This document shows, one piece after another, positions 1 to 7,755 of a stretch of 16,828 bases of DNA. This DNA comes from Candidatus Hermodarchaeota archaeon (GTDB lineage: Archaea > Asgardarchaeota > Hermodarchaeia > Hermodarchaeales > Hermodarchaeaceae): positions 1 to 16,828 of the forward strand of contig JAEOSA010000019.1 in the NCBI GenBank assembly GCA_016840595.1. The letters are read 5' to 3'. Position numbers and translations under genes: made by a program. The notes beneath the pieces were generated by a model that saw only the letters and a program-made list of their open reading frames with translations, searched no databases and was not told where the DNA came from. Numbering within the stretch: the first letter of the stretch is position 1; the number at the start of each line of letters is the position of its first letter.

Positions 1-333
1 GATAGCAGAGGTGTATTCGTGTTCAGCATGAAAGAGTACATGCTTTGCCGAAGGTTTGGGTTTTACAAGGTTGGCAATTTCTTTGAAAAGCACTCCTTCC
101 CATTCATTATCTTTAACAGACCAACCTTCGACACAATGGAAATCACTAGTTTGAGTAGTGATTGGAAGCTTGTGTAGTTCTTCATAAGAAAGGACTAATG
201 GTTTGTTAACTTCACCATCAATTGTGAGCGTCCAGGTTTCAGGGTCAAAAGAGTCAGGCATTCGCTCAGCTGTTCGTACTGGGAATCCGGTAATCCACCG
301 CTGACCAGGAGGAAGGCGTGATTTTTCTGTCAC
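1..333 (-). CDS. Molybdopterin-dependent oxidoreductase, sulfite oxidase/YuiH type (3' end missing)
   Basis: The visible 111 residues match the N-terminal part of the oxidoreductase molybdopterin-binding domain (the sulfite oxidase fold). Residues 33-41 (ETWTLTIDG) and 49-57 (SYEELHKLP) are typical of it. Cys67 in DFHCVEGWSV lies where the family's conserved cysteine ligates molybdenum. The GTG at 331-333 is the earliest possible start, because an in-frame TAA sits directly before it; an AGGTG lies about 8 bases upstream. No signal peptide is visible in this N-terminus, unlike periplasmic MsrP or SorA, which suggests a cytosolic enzyme. Family members oxidise or reduce small oxyanions or sulfoxides, but the substrate cannot be read from this fragment. 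It lies 52 bases after the P-type ATPase stop on the same strand and is probably co-transcribed with it. The gene continues beyond the left edge. Confidence 0.85.
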   Translation of the reverse strand, partial: MTEKSRLPPGQRWITGFPVRTAERMPDSFDPETWTLTIDGEVNKPLVLSYEELHKLPITTQTSDFHCVEGWSVKDNEWEGVLFKEIANLVKPKPSAKHVLFHAEHEYTSAI

Positions 334-385
334 TTAGCTACACCTGAGGAACATCCACTCAATCCCTTAGAAATAGATTTCGAAT

Positions 386-3259
386 CTAAAAGGCGATTCC
401 ACGTTTTCGACAGCCCCACTTAACGAGTTCCATCCCAAAGACAGCAGGACTGGCAAGAAGAAAAGCTACGAACCAATCGAAGGGAACAAGAGGTACAATT
501 TGGAAATCAATCCCGAAGCTAGCAAGGATTAGGGTGGCCTCAGGGACATACATCAATCCAATCAGCATGAGGAATACTAACCCAATGAGGGCATAGATGA
601 GCCAACTACTTTCATAGCGAATCGAACGCAACATAGACTGATTGATCCTGCGGATACTCAGAATCATTAAGGACTCAGCAAAGAGAAGGACCAGAATAGT
701 CATCACCAGTGCTTTTTCGACAGCTTCAGGGCTGAAGGGTTCTAAATGTGTACTCCCAGGTAGGAGAGCGGCAGTAGAGAAGTAGTAAGCTGTTGCAGCA
801 CCAATGAAGATGAGAAATGCGTTGAGGAGAAGATATCCCCCAAGACGTGGCGTGATGATTGATTCAGTGTCACGTGGTTTTTCTTCCATGACATATTTTG
901 CAGATCTGTCAAACACCAGAGCAAGTCCAGGCCAAGTATGGCTTGAGATAGTAAGAAAGATGTGTTGAGCTGGTGTTAGTAGAGGGATGCCTAAGAGAAA
1001 AGTGCCGAAGAAGAGTATTGATTCGCCAACGTTAATACAAATGTAGAAGAAGATCATTACTCGAATTTTGTTGAAGAGCCCGCGACCCTGTCGGATGCCT
1101 TCAACAATTGAGTTGTAGCTGTCATCGGCAATTATCATATCAGCGGCTTCTTTGGCTACATCAGTGCCTGTAATGCCCATTGCAACACCGACATCACCCA
1201 TGCTTAATGCAAGGGCATCATTTACACCATCCCCCGTCACAGCCACCGCTCGCTTAGCCGCTTGGTATCTTTGCACAATGACTTGTTTATCTTCAGGATC
1301 AACGCGTGCGAAGACACCAATTTGATTGAATTTTCTATCATCAATATTGAGAGCATCCTTACCTTCGACAACAAGATCATCTTTACCGATAATCGCAAGT
1401 TGACGTCCAATGGTTTCAGCTGTTGCTGCTGCATCGCCTGTAATCATGACAGTTTTAACGCCCGCATTAGCCACTTCTAAAACCGCTTCGCGAACACCTT
1501 CACGGGGTGGATCAACGATACACACGAAACCCACATAGGTTAGGTCTTGCTCAATTGCATCTCGAAGAGCCTGACCACGCCCAGTTGGTAGTTCTTCAAA
1601 ACGACGAATGGCAATTGAAAGGACCCTGTATCCACCTGCCGCATACTCATTAGCATATCGTTCAATTTCTTTTGCGTCTTTCTTTTTGAGCCGTTCCATA
1701 GATCGATCGTCACCGATTTGACTGCTCCTAGAAAGCACGGTATCTGTTGCCCCCTTGACGAATGCAACGTACCCACCTTCTGGATGAGTAAAGACGCGGG
1801 TCATTCGTTTTAACCGTGAATCAAAGGGATAATTTTGAACCATCTCATACGAGGCGTGAAGAGCGTCTTCGTTAATCCCACTTTTTTTAAGAAGAACAAG
1901 GAGGGCAGCCTCGGTGGGATCTCCGCTTGCTCGCCATTGAAGAGTTTCTGTATCCAAGTCAGTTTCTTCCAAAACTTGGGCATCGTTATTTAGTGCTCCG
2001 ACACGGACAAGTAAGGCGAGTTGATCGTAGTCTTCGATATCCACCGTGGTTTCCTGTTTCGAATCCTCTTTAGATCGAGGATTTTGAGTAATTCGAATTT
2101 CACCCCGCGGATTGTAGCCTTCACCCGTGACTTGGAAGAGACGAGACCCGTCCCAAATAAGACTCACCATCATCTCACTACGCGTTAGCGTGCCTGTTTT
2201 ATCGGTACAAATAACACTGACACGTCCAAGACTTTCGACAGCTGAAAGATCGCTGACAATGACACCAACACCTGCCATAGCTAAAACGCCTGTGAGCAGG
2301 ATGATTGTGGTGAGAAGTGGTATGTTGATGGGCATGACAGTCATAGCGTTGATTATGGCTTCAACCGCGAGTTGAGGTAGAGTTAGTATCTGTCCATCCA
2401 CTGGACGGGGAAACAGTATGAAGGAAGCAAAACCTAGTATGGCGAGGAAAATGGCTGTGCCTCCAAGGTAGAGTGCGAGACGGTTCACCTTACGTCGGAG
2501 CGGGATGTCACCCGTATTGAGGGTTTCCAAACCCTGACTGATATCACCAATTTCGGTATTTTCCCCGGTTCCAGTTACCAGATACTGTCCAGAGCCCGTC
2601 GCTACATAGGTTCCACAATAGACCATATTATTGCGTGAATGTAATGGAATATCTGGATCAAGAGGAGCTTTGGCATCAGTCTTTTCAACAGGTGTACTTT
2701 CACCAGTAAGGGAAGCTTCAACAACAGTGAGCTGATGAGCCTCTAAAAGCCGACCATCAGCGGGAATTCGGTCTCCCTGAGCAAGAACAATGATATCTCC
2801 GGGAACCACTTGGTCTGCAGGAATTTCCCTTTTAATTCCCTCCCGGATGACCATCGTAGTATCCGCTGTAAGAGATTGAAGTGCTTCTAACTTCTTTTGG
2901 GCGCGGTATTGTTGAACGATGGCTAAGATGGCGTTAAATGCAATGATAACAATCCAAACGATGATGTTCGCAGTGCCTCCGGTGTCGAAGAAAAACACTA
3001 TAACGACTAAAATTCCAATAACAATGAGGTAAATCAGAATTAGACCGTTTAGAATAGGCGCCAGATAAACCTGCCAAAAGGACCCACGAATTCGAGGAAG
3101 AGTATTAGGTCCATATTTGTCCAACCTTTGAATGGCTTCACCACTCATTAACCCATGAGTAGCATCGGTTTCAAGATTCCTCTCAATTGTTGCTACGTTC
3201 TGAGCATGGGGATAAGGAGTAACCATTTCTGAAGATTGAGTCTCTCCGCTGGATGACAT
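386..3259 (-). CDS. P-type cation-transporting ATPase, P2-like, with atypical ion-binding residues
   Basis: This 957-residue membrane pump should couple ATP hydrolysis to cation transport. In order it shows a cation-ATPase N domain (about 15-60), M1-M2 (about 66-118), the actuator loop TGES (185-188), M3-M4 (about 258-328), the phosphorylation motif DKTGTLT with Asp353, KGA (502-504), DPPR (583-586), TGD (607-609), TGDGVND (675-681), and M5-M10 (about 733-945). The catalytic machinery is complete. The ion site is not canonical: M4 has PINIP (310-314) where Ca2+ pumps have PEGLP, and M6 has His774 where SERCA has Asp800. M5 keeps NVGE (743-746). Substrate therefore cannot be assigned; Ca2+, Mg2+, H+ or another ion are possible. 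The ATG at 3257-3259 follows the Lon stop by 54 bases, suggesting an operon. Confidence 0.95.
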   Translation of the reverse strand: MSSSGETQSSEMVTPYPHAQNVATIERNLETDATHGLMSGEAIQRLDKYGPNTLPRIRGSFWQVYLAPILNGLILIYLIVIGILVVIVFFFDTGGTANIIVWIVIIAFNAILAIVQQYRAQKKLEALQSLTADTTMVIREGIKREIPADQVVPGDIIVLAQGDRIPADGRLLEAHQLTVVEASLTGESTPVEKTDAKAPLDPDIPLHSRNNMVYCGTYVATGSGQYLVTGTGENTEIGDISQGLETLNTGDIPLRRKVNRLALYLGGTAIFLAILGFASFILFPRPVDGQILTLPQLAVEAIINAMTVMPINIPLLTTIILLTGVLAMAGVGVIVSDLSAVESLGRVSVICTDKTGTLTRSEMMVSLIWDGSRLFQVTGEGYNPRGEIRITQNPRSKEDSKQETTVDIEDYDQLALLVRVGALNNDAQVLEETDLDTETLQWRASGDPTEAALLVLLKKSGINEDALHASYEMVQNYPFDSRLKRMTRVFTHPEGGYVAFVKGATDTVLSRSSQIGDDRSMERLKKKDAKEIERYANEYAAGGYRVLSIAIRRFEELPTGRGQALRDAIEQDLTYVGFVCIVDPPREGVREAVLEVANAGVKTVMITGDAAATAETIGRQLAIIGKDDLVVEGKDALNIDDRKFNQIGVFARVDPEDKQVIVQRYQAAKRAVAVTGDGVNDALALSMGDVGVAMGITGTDVAKEAADMIIADDSYNSIVEGIRQGRGLFNKIRVMIFFYICINVGESILFFGTFLLGIPLLTPAQHIFLTISSHTWPGLALVFDRSAKYVMEEKPRDTESIITPRLGGYLLLNAFLIFIGAATAYYFSTAALLPGSTHLEPFSPEAVEKALVMTILVLLFAESLMILSIRRINQSMLRSIRYESSWLIYALIGLVFLMLIGLMYVPEATLILASFGIDFQIVPLVPFDWFVAFLLASPAVFGMELVKWGCRKRGIAF

Positions 3260-3313
3260 CCGGCTTAACCTAGAAGGGTTTGTGTTGACTTTGCTTAAAA
3301 GTGAATTGCGACG

Positions 3314-5716
3314 CTAGTTGCCCTCAGCAGGACGATTATGTTCCCGCATAATATTAGCCATTTCTCGTAATCGTTTATCAACCAGACCAAATATTGTGTC
3401 TTCAGGGAATGACCCATCTGTCCGTCGTTTGCCAGCGCGAACGCCCGTTAGCAATTCTATTCCTTCTTCAATTGTTTCAACGGAATAGATATGGAATTTC
3501 TCAGCCTCCACCGCTTCAATCACTTCATCTTTGAGCATTAGGTTCTGCACATTAGATTTCGGCACCAGCACACCTTGTTCACCGGTTAGTCCCATTTCTT
3601 TGCAAACGGCAAAGTACCCCTCAATTTTCTGGTTCACCCCGCCAATTGCTTGTACATTTCCGTGTTGATTGACAGAACCCGTGACAGCAAATCGTTGTTG
3701 GATTGGAACGCCGGATAAGACGGATAGCATGGCGTACAATTCAGTGCTACTCGCACTATCACCATCAACCCCACCGTAACTCTGCTCAAACGTGATGCGT
3801 GCAGACAAACTCAATGGCTTGTCTTGTCCAAAGGTTTCATGTAAGTAACCAGTGAGAATTTGAACACCTTTGATTTGGATAGGCCCACTAAGTTGGGCTT
3901 CCCGTTCTATGTCAATTACTTGACCACGACCGGGGGCAACCGTGGCGGTGATGCGTGATGGTTGACCAAAGGTAAAATCACCAAGGGAGAGGACGGATAG
4001 TCCGTTAATTTGCCCGACGGTCTCACCTTTGGTATCGATGAGGACGACCCCCTTCTTGATTAATTCCCGGACTTTTTCTGCATACAGGCTGGATCGAAAG
4101 TAGCGCTCATCGATGGTTTTCTTAATATGGGATAACCCGACTGCCTTCTTTCGCTGCTTTTTCGCGTAAAAGTTTGCTTCGCGGATAATGTCAGAAACCA
4201 CATCGAATCGCGTGGAGAGTTTATTTTGGTCAGCAGCAAGACGAGAGCTGAAATCAACGACTTCTGCAATCGCTTCAGCGGTTAAAGGAAGAAGATTCTC
4301 TTTCTCTGTAAGAGTGCAAACGAAATCGCCGTAAATCGAGACCGCACTTTCATTACGATCCATAGAGGTATCGAAATCAGCTTTCACTTTGAAGAGCTCC
4401 CGAAAATCGGGATCCAACTGGTACAGTTGCTGGTACCAGAGAGGTTCACCGATAAGGATTACCTTCACCTTCAAAGGAATCGGATCAGGATGCAACGTTT
4501 TCACAGACAAGAAGCCCATGGCCGCTGCAGGTTCCTCGATGACAATCTGATCATTTTGAAGCGCCCGTTTCAGAGCCTGATAAGAGAGAGGAGCAATCAG
4601 CATCTCACGTACAGGAATAACGAGGAATCCACCATTAGCTAAGTGTATAGCTCCTGCACGAATCATGGTTGTATCAGTAACTAAGGCCCCAAACCGGGGT
4701 TCTTTTTCAATCCGTCCAAAAAGCCGATCATACGCAGCATTGGTGACAGTGATAATAGGTGCACCCTCGGTTTCCGAATTGTCCACAATCAAGTTGACCT
4801 TATATCGCTTCGCAAAGTCTTCAGGTGAAGGTACACGGGCAGCCAGCAACGGAGGGAGTCCTTCGGGTTGCCGACCAATGAACTGATTCATGTTTTCAAT
4901 GAGATCAGCTGCAAGTTCATGTATCCATTCAACGGCTTTTTCATTTCCTGCAAAGTCCTCTTCAATCTCAGAAATTAAAGGTTCAAGTGTGAACTGGACT
5001 GCATTTTCTTCCATTTGTTTTAGTTGATCACGTAGTTCCCTCTCAAGATTCCTTAGCTTTCGAAATGTTGCACGTAATTCTGTTTCGAGTGCATCCCTGC
5101 GTGTTTCAATTTCTTTTCGCACAGCGGGTTTCAGTTTAGGAATCTGGTCAGGGGTAATAGGCTTCCCTTGGATAACTGGTACCATTAACAAACCAGTCTG
5201 GGTTCCTTGAAGGACAAAGCCTGCTTCTTGCGCTTTACCCCGCATTTCCTCCGTAAGCTTGTCCCGTTGTGCCTCAAAGGACCGACTTAGCTCTTCCCGT
5301 TGTTGCGCGTACTCCTCGCTTTCCAACATCCGCTGGATGGATGTTCGGGCAACCTCAACAAACTGATCAATTTTTGTGACAAAGAGTTTCCCCTTTCCAG
5401 CTGGAAATTCAAGAGCCTTCGGCTTGAATTGATTGGCAAAGTTTGTCACATAACACCAATCAGTGGGCACCTCCTTAATGGTCGCGGCAAGTTCCTCGAG
5501 GTATCGATTAGTCGCAGTATGACGCCCTGTTCCCGGTGAACCAGCTACATAAATGTTGAATCCCTTATCCGGGATTTCTAACCCAAACTTCAAGGCGTTC
5601 AATGCTCGAGGTTGTCCTACTACACCTTCGAGGGGTGATAATTCGTCACTCGTTTCACAAGAAAATTCTTTCTTTTCACATCGGGCGCGAAGTAGTTTCG
5701 GAGTTAATTTCGACAT
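3314..5716 (-). CDS. Lon-related ATP-dependent protease (COG1067-like, AAA plus Lon C-terminal domain)
   Basis: This 800-residue protease should unfold and degrade proteins using ATP. The C-terminal Lon protease domain (about 560-760) has the catalytic Ser654 in DGDSAS and Lys697 in GGVNQKIEG, the serine-lysine dyad. The P-loop is GSPGTGRHT (59-67), with Arg65 where the Walker lysine is expected. The segment HLANGGFLVI (358-367) occupies the Walker B region. Both match my memory of the COG1067 'Lon-related' proteins better than classical Lon. A charged region rich in Glu, Arg and Lys (about 120-240) is likely coiled coil. No membrane segment is evident, unlike archaeal membrane LonB. The ATG at 5716 has GGGGAGG 7-8 bases upstream and a TATA-like box at 5760-5766. 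It is the first gene of a probable three-gene minus-strand operon. Confidence 0.93.
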   Translation of the reverse strand: MSKLTPKLLRARCEKKEFSCETSDELSPLEGVVGQPRALNALKFGLEIPDKGFNIYVAGSPGTGRHTATNRYLEELAATIKEVPTDWCYVTNFANQFKPKALEFPAGKGKLFVTKIDQFVEVARTSIQRMLESEEYAQQREELSRSFEAQRDKLTEEMRGKAQEAGFVLQGTQTGLLMVPVIQGKPITPDQIPKLKPAVRKEIETRRDALETELRATFRKLRNLERELRDQLKQMEENAVQFTLEPLISEIEEDFAGNEKAVEWIHELAADLIENMNQFIGRQPEGLPPLLAARVPSPEDFAKRYKVNLIVDNSETEGAPIITVTNAAYDRLFGRIEKEPRFGALVTDTTMIRAGAIHLANGGFLVIPVREMLIAPLSYQALKRALQNDQIVIEEPAAAMGFLSVKTLHPDPIPLKVKVILIGEPLWYQQLYQLDPDFRELFKVKADFDTSMDRNESAVSIYGDFVCTLTEKENLLPLTAEAIAEVVDFSSRLAADQNKLSTRFDVVSDIIREANFYAKKQRKKAVGLSHIKKTIDERYFRSSLYAEKVRELIKKGVVLIDTKGETVGQINGLSVLSLGDFTFGQPSRITATVAPGRGQVIDIEREAQLSGPIQIKGVQILTGYLHETFGQDKPLSLSARITFEQSYGGVDGDSASSTELYAMLSVLSGVPIQQRFAVTGSVNQHGNVQAIGGVNQKIEGYFAVCKEMGLTGEQGVLVPKSNVQNLMLKDEVIEAVEAEKFHIYSVETIEEGIELLTGVRAGKRRTDGSFPEDTIFGLVDKRLREMANIMREHNRPAEGN

Positions 5717-5759
5717 CTGAAATCCTCCCCATAATTTGAAAAATCATTGGATATGCTCC

Positions 5760-5766
5760 TATTTAA
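5760..5766 (-). promoter_or_regulatory. TATA-like box for the Lon-protease operon
   Basis: Read on the minus strand this is TTAAATA, 44-50 bases upstream of the Lon start. That would place transcription initiation near 5735 and leave a short leader containing the GGGGAGG ribosome-binding site. An inverted repeat lies immediately upstream. Assigned by sequence and position only. Confidence 0.5.
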
Positions 5767-5775
5767 GACCGTTGA

Positions 5776-5818
5776 GGATTTCCTAACACGTCCTCCGCAA
5801 TGAGGAGATTAGAAATCC
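5776..5818. repeat. Nested inverted repeat just upstream of the lon TATA-like box
   Basis: The outer arms are GGATTTCCTAA (5776-5786) and TTAGAAATCC (5809-5818), complementary except for one bulged C. The inner arms are CCTC (5792-5795) and GAGG (5802-5805). The element ends about 10 bases upstream of the TATA-like box of the Lon operon, where archaeal regulators commonly bind. It could be an operator or, if transcribed, a hairpin. Confidence 0.5.
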
Positions 5819-5874
5819 GGTTTTCAGAAAATACCGTTTTTAGATTTTTGAGAGAAAAATGTTCTGAACTCAGA

Positions 5875-5936
5875 TTCCGAACTATCGCATTCGGAAAAAA
5901 CTAGTTACCACACGTTACAGACCCTCTTTCCGAACT
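5875..5936. promoter_or_regulatory. TTCCGAA palindrome plus a repeated half-site between divergent genes
   Basis: TTCCGAA (5875-5881) and TTCGGAA (5890-5896) form a perfect 7-base inverted repeat around an 8-base spacer. The 9-mer TTCCGAACT at 5875-5883 recurs exactly at 5928-5936, 53 bases downstream, about five helical turns. This suggests a cooperative regulator site serving the divergent Lon and metalloprotease promoters. No binding protein can be named. Confidence 0.4.
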
Positions 5937-5952
5937 TGCCGCATAACGAGAG

Positions 5953-5961
5953 ATTATACAT
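5953..5961 (+). promoter_or_regulatory. TATA-like box for the secreted metalloprotease gene
   Basis: The plus-strand sequence TTATACATA would direct initiation near 5980-5985. That lies inside the longest open frame, which begins at 5936, and argues that translation starts at 5999 or 6017 instead. Confidence 0.35.
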
Positions 5962-6016
5962 AATTGAATTTAACAAACCAGGAATAGTAGAAGTTACTGT
6001 GGGAGAGCCACCGATT

Positions 6017-7570
6017 TTGCTGACTTCAAGATGCCAACAAAGGGTGCGATTGTGCACCTATGCCATTCTTATTGTACTTCTTATCCTCGGAGTTTCCAAT
6101 CACGGTTTTGTTATGAACATCAGTGGAAAAACCCAAATTCTTCATCCCATTGGACAATTGGAGGAGGTGCGTGGACTCACTCTATCAGAACCTCTTAGTC
6201 TCCAATACAGCGACGTTCAGCAAACATCTCGCACTGAGAAATTCGATGCTGAGGGGTTCCAACGAACCTTTTGGATTCAGAATTTCACTGATTTCACACA
6301 CTATATCGTATCCGCAACCTTACTGGCTTTAGGCGAATTCTCAGCGGTGTTCATCACCAACACGTGCATAACAATAGTTGGAGAATCAACTGCAATCGAA
6401 TATGCAGAAAACATTCGAGAAGAATTTGACACCACCATATTTCCACGAATCACAGATTTGGCAGGTCACCCTAATGGAACCCTTGGTGACATCGATGGTG
6501 ATCAACGCATTGTGATTTTAGTATCTCAGAATCTTGTCAGTTATTATTCGCAGGCTAATGAGCTTCCTAATAGTCCGTCTAATCCGTATTCGAATGAGTG
6601 CGAAATGTTTTACATCTATTATTGGACTTGGTTGCTCCCTACCCTAGCCCATGAGTTCCATCATTTGATTTGGTTTAACTCTGAAATGGATGAACAGCAA
6701 TTCGCCCTCGAGGGTCTAGCAACGTATGCTCAGTATTATGCTGGATACCTTGATCCTTACAATAATCTCGATTTACGTGTCCCTGCTTTTCTCGCCCACC
6801 CTGAGGACTCGCTACTCTATTGGAACGGGTTCAATGAGGCAGGATTGTCAAGCTCTATTGACTACGGTGGCGCCTATTTGTTCGCTTTCTATATCGCCGA
6901 ACAATATGGTGTTGACATTCTTCGGAACTTAATCTCCGAACCCACCGATGGTCCAGAGGGTATTGAGGCTACACTCCAGGCGGCTGGATACGCGCTCAAT
7001 TTCAATGACCTCTATTTAGATTGGATTACAGCTGTTACATTAGATGAACTCGGGTTTAACAACAACCGCTACGGTTTTGAAGATCTTGACGCCCGAATCA
7101 GCAATTACACTTCTGTCAACCTCCCTCACCATCAGCAATCCCTCTCACTCCGATACTATGGCATCCACGTTCACAAAATCGCCTTCCCATCAAACAATTT
7201 TTCCATTCAAATTCACAAGATCTCCAACACTACAATTGGCCTATCAATTGCCTATCATGATATACACGGATGGCAAGTTCACAAACACATCCTCACCGAC
7301 GAACAAACCAGCTTCACAGACAACATTGTTGGTTCAGAAATAGATGAAGCACACATCATCACCAGTTACCTCTCAAACTCAACACCACCAGGACACCGAG
7401 AATACGGACTCGGACCCTCAACTACCATTCAATTGACTCTCACAACTATCAGTCCCACACCTCGTAGCCCATTTGACATCCGTGGGATTTTTGTAATCAT
7501 CGTTACAATCGCCATAGCCATCGCCATCGCAGTGGTGATAATAATTAGAAAACAACATCACCTCGATTAG
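6017..7570 (+). CDS. Exported, membrane-anchored zinc metalloprotease, M30 (hyicolysin)-like
   Basis: The frame is open from a TTG at 5936. TTG at 6017 is preferred: it has GGGAG 11 bases upstream and gives a 517-residue protein with a clean signal peptide (basic residues, then a hydrophobic core around TYAILIVLLIL). GTG at 5999 is an alternative. HEFHH (212-216 from this start) is a zinc-binding HExxH motif, and Glu232 in ALEGLATYAQ is the expected third ligand of a gluzincin. The preceding GDIDGDQRIVILV resembles the Asp/Gly-rich strand before the active site in M30 peptidases. About 20 hydrophobic residues followed by RKQHHLD at the C-terminus form a membrane anchor. The protein should sit outside the cell and cleave proteins there. 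It is transcribed divergently from the Lon operon. M30 membership is an inference from motif arrangement; another gluzincin family is possible. Confidence 0.82.
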   Translation: MLTSRCQQRVRLCTYAILIVLLILGVSNHGFVMNISGKTQILHPIGQLEEVRGLTLSEPLSLQYSDVQQTSRTEKFDAEGFQRTFWIQNFTDFTHYIVSATLLALGEFSAVFITNTCITIVGESTAIEYAENIREEFDTTIFPRITDLAGHPNGTLGDIDGDQRIVILVSQNLVSYYSQANELPNSPSNPYSNECEMFYIYYWTWLLPTLAHEFHHLIWFNSEMDEQQFALEGLATYAQYYAGYLDPYNNLDLRVPAFLAHPEDSLLYWNGFNEAGLSSSIDYGGAYLFAFYIAEQYGVDILRNLISEPTDGPEGIEATLQAAGYALNFNDLYLDWITAVTLDELGFNNNRYGFEDLDARISNYTSVNLPHHQQSLSLRYYGIHVHKIAFPSNNFSIQIHKISNTTIGLSIAYHDIHGWQVHKHILTDEQTSFTDNIVGSEIDEAHIITSYLSNSTPPGHREYGLGPSTTIQLTLTTISPTPRSPFDIRGIFVIIVTIAIAIAIAVVIIIRKQHHLD

Positions 7571-7727
7571 AAGAGAACTTGGAACTCGCCGCACAAAAGA
7601 ATTAGGACTTGAAAATGCTGAAGACAAACAGAAAGCAAAACAATACAAGTAACACAGCGAGTTAACGCCGTTAAAGATTGATAAAACCAAAATCTCTTAA
7701 GGAAGAATAGGACATGAATTGACTACT

Positions 7728-7741
7728 CTGAAAATTTTCAG
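7728..7741. promoter_or_regulatory. Perfect 14-bp palindrome in front of the hydrogenase large-subunit gene
   Basis: CTGAAAATTTTCAG is an uninterrupted perfect palindrome ending 14 bases before the ATG at 7756. A weak TATA-like TCTTAAGG near 7694 would put initiation just upstream of it, so a bound protein could block transcription. The rest of 7571-7755 shows no gene. Confidence 0.4.
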
Positions 7742-7755
7742 GTTGTTGACTCATC

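Noticed and set aside
7571..7700. Charged tail-like reading in other frames after the metalloprotease stop, suggesting a frameshifted C-terminus
   Set aside because: The normal stop follows a membrane helix and a basic tail, a natural end; two different frames look equally plausible, so there is no real support.
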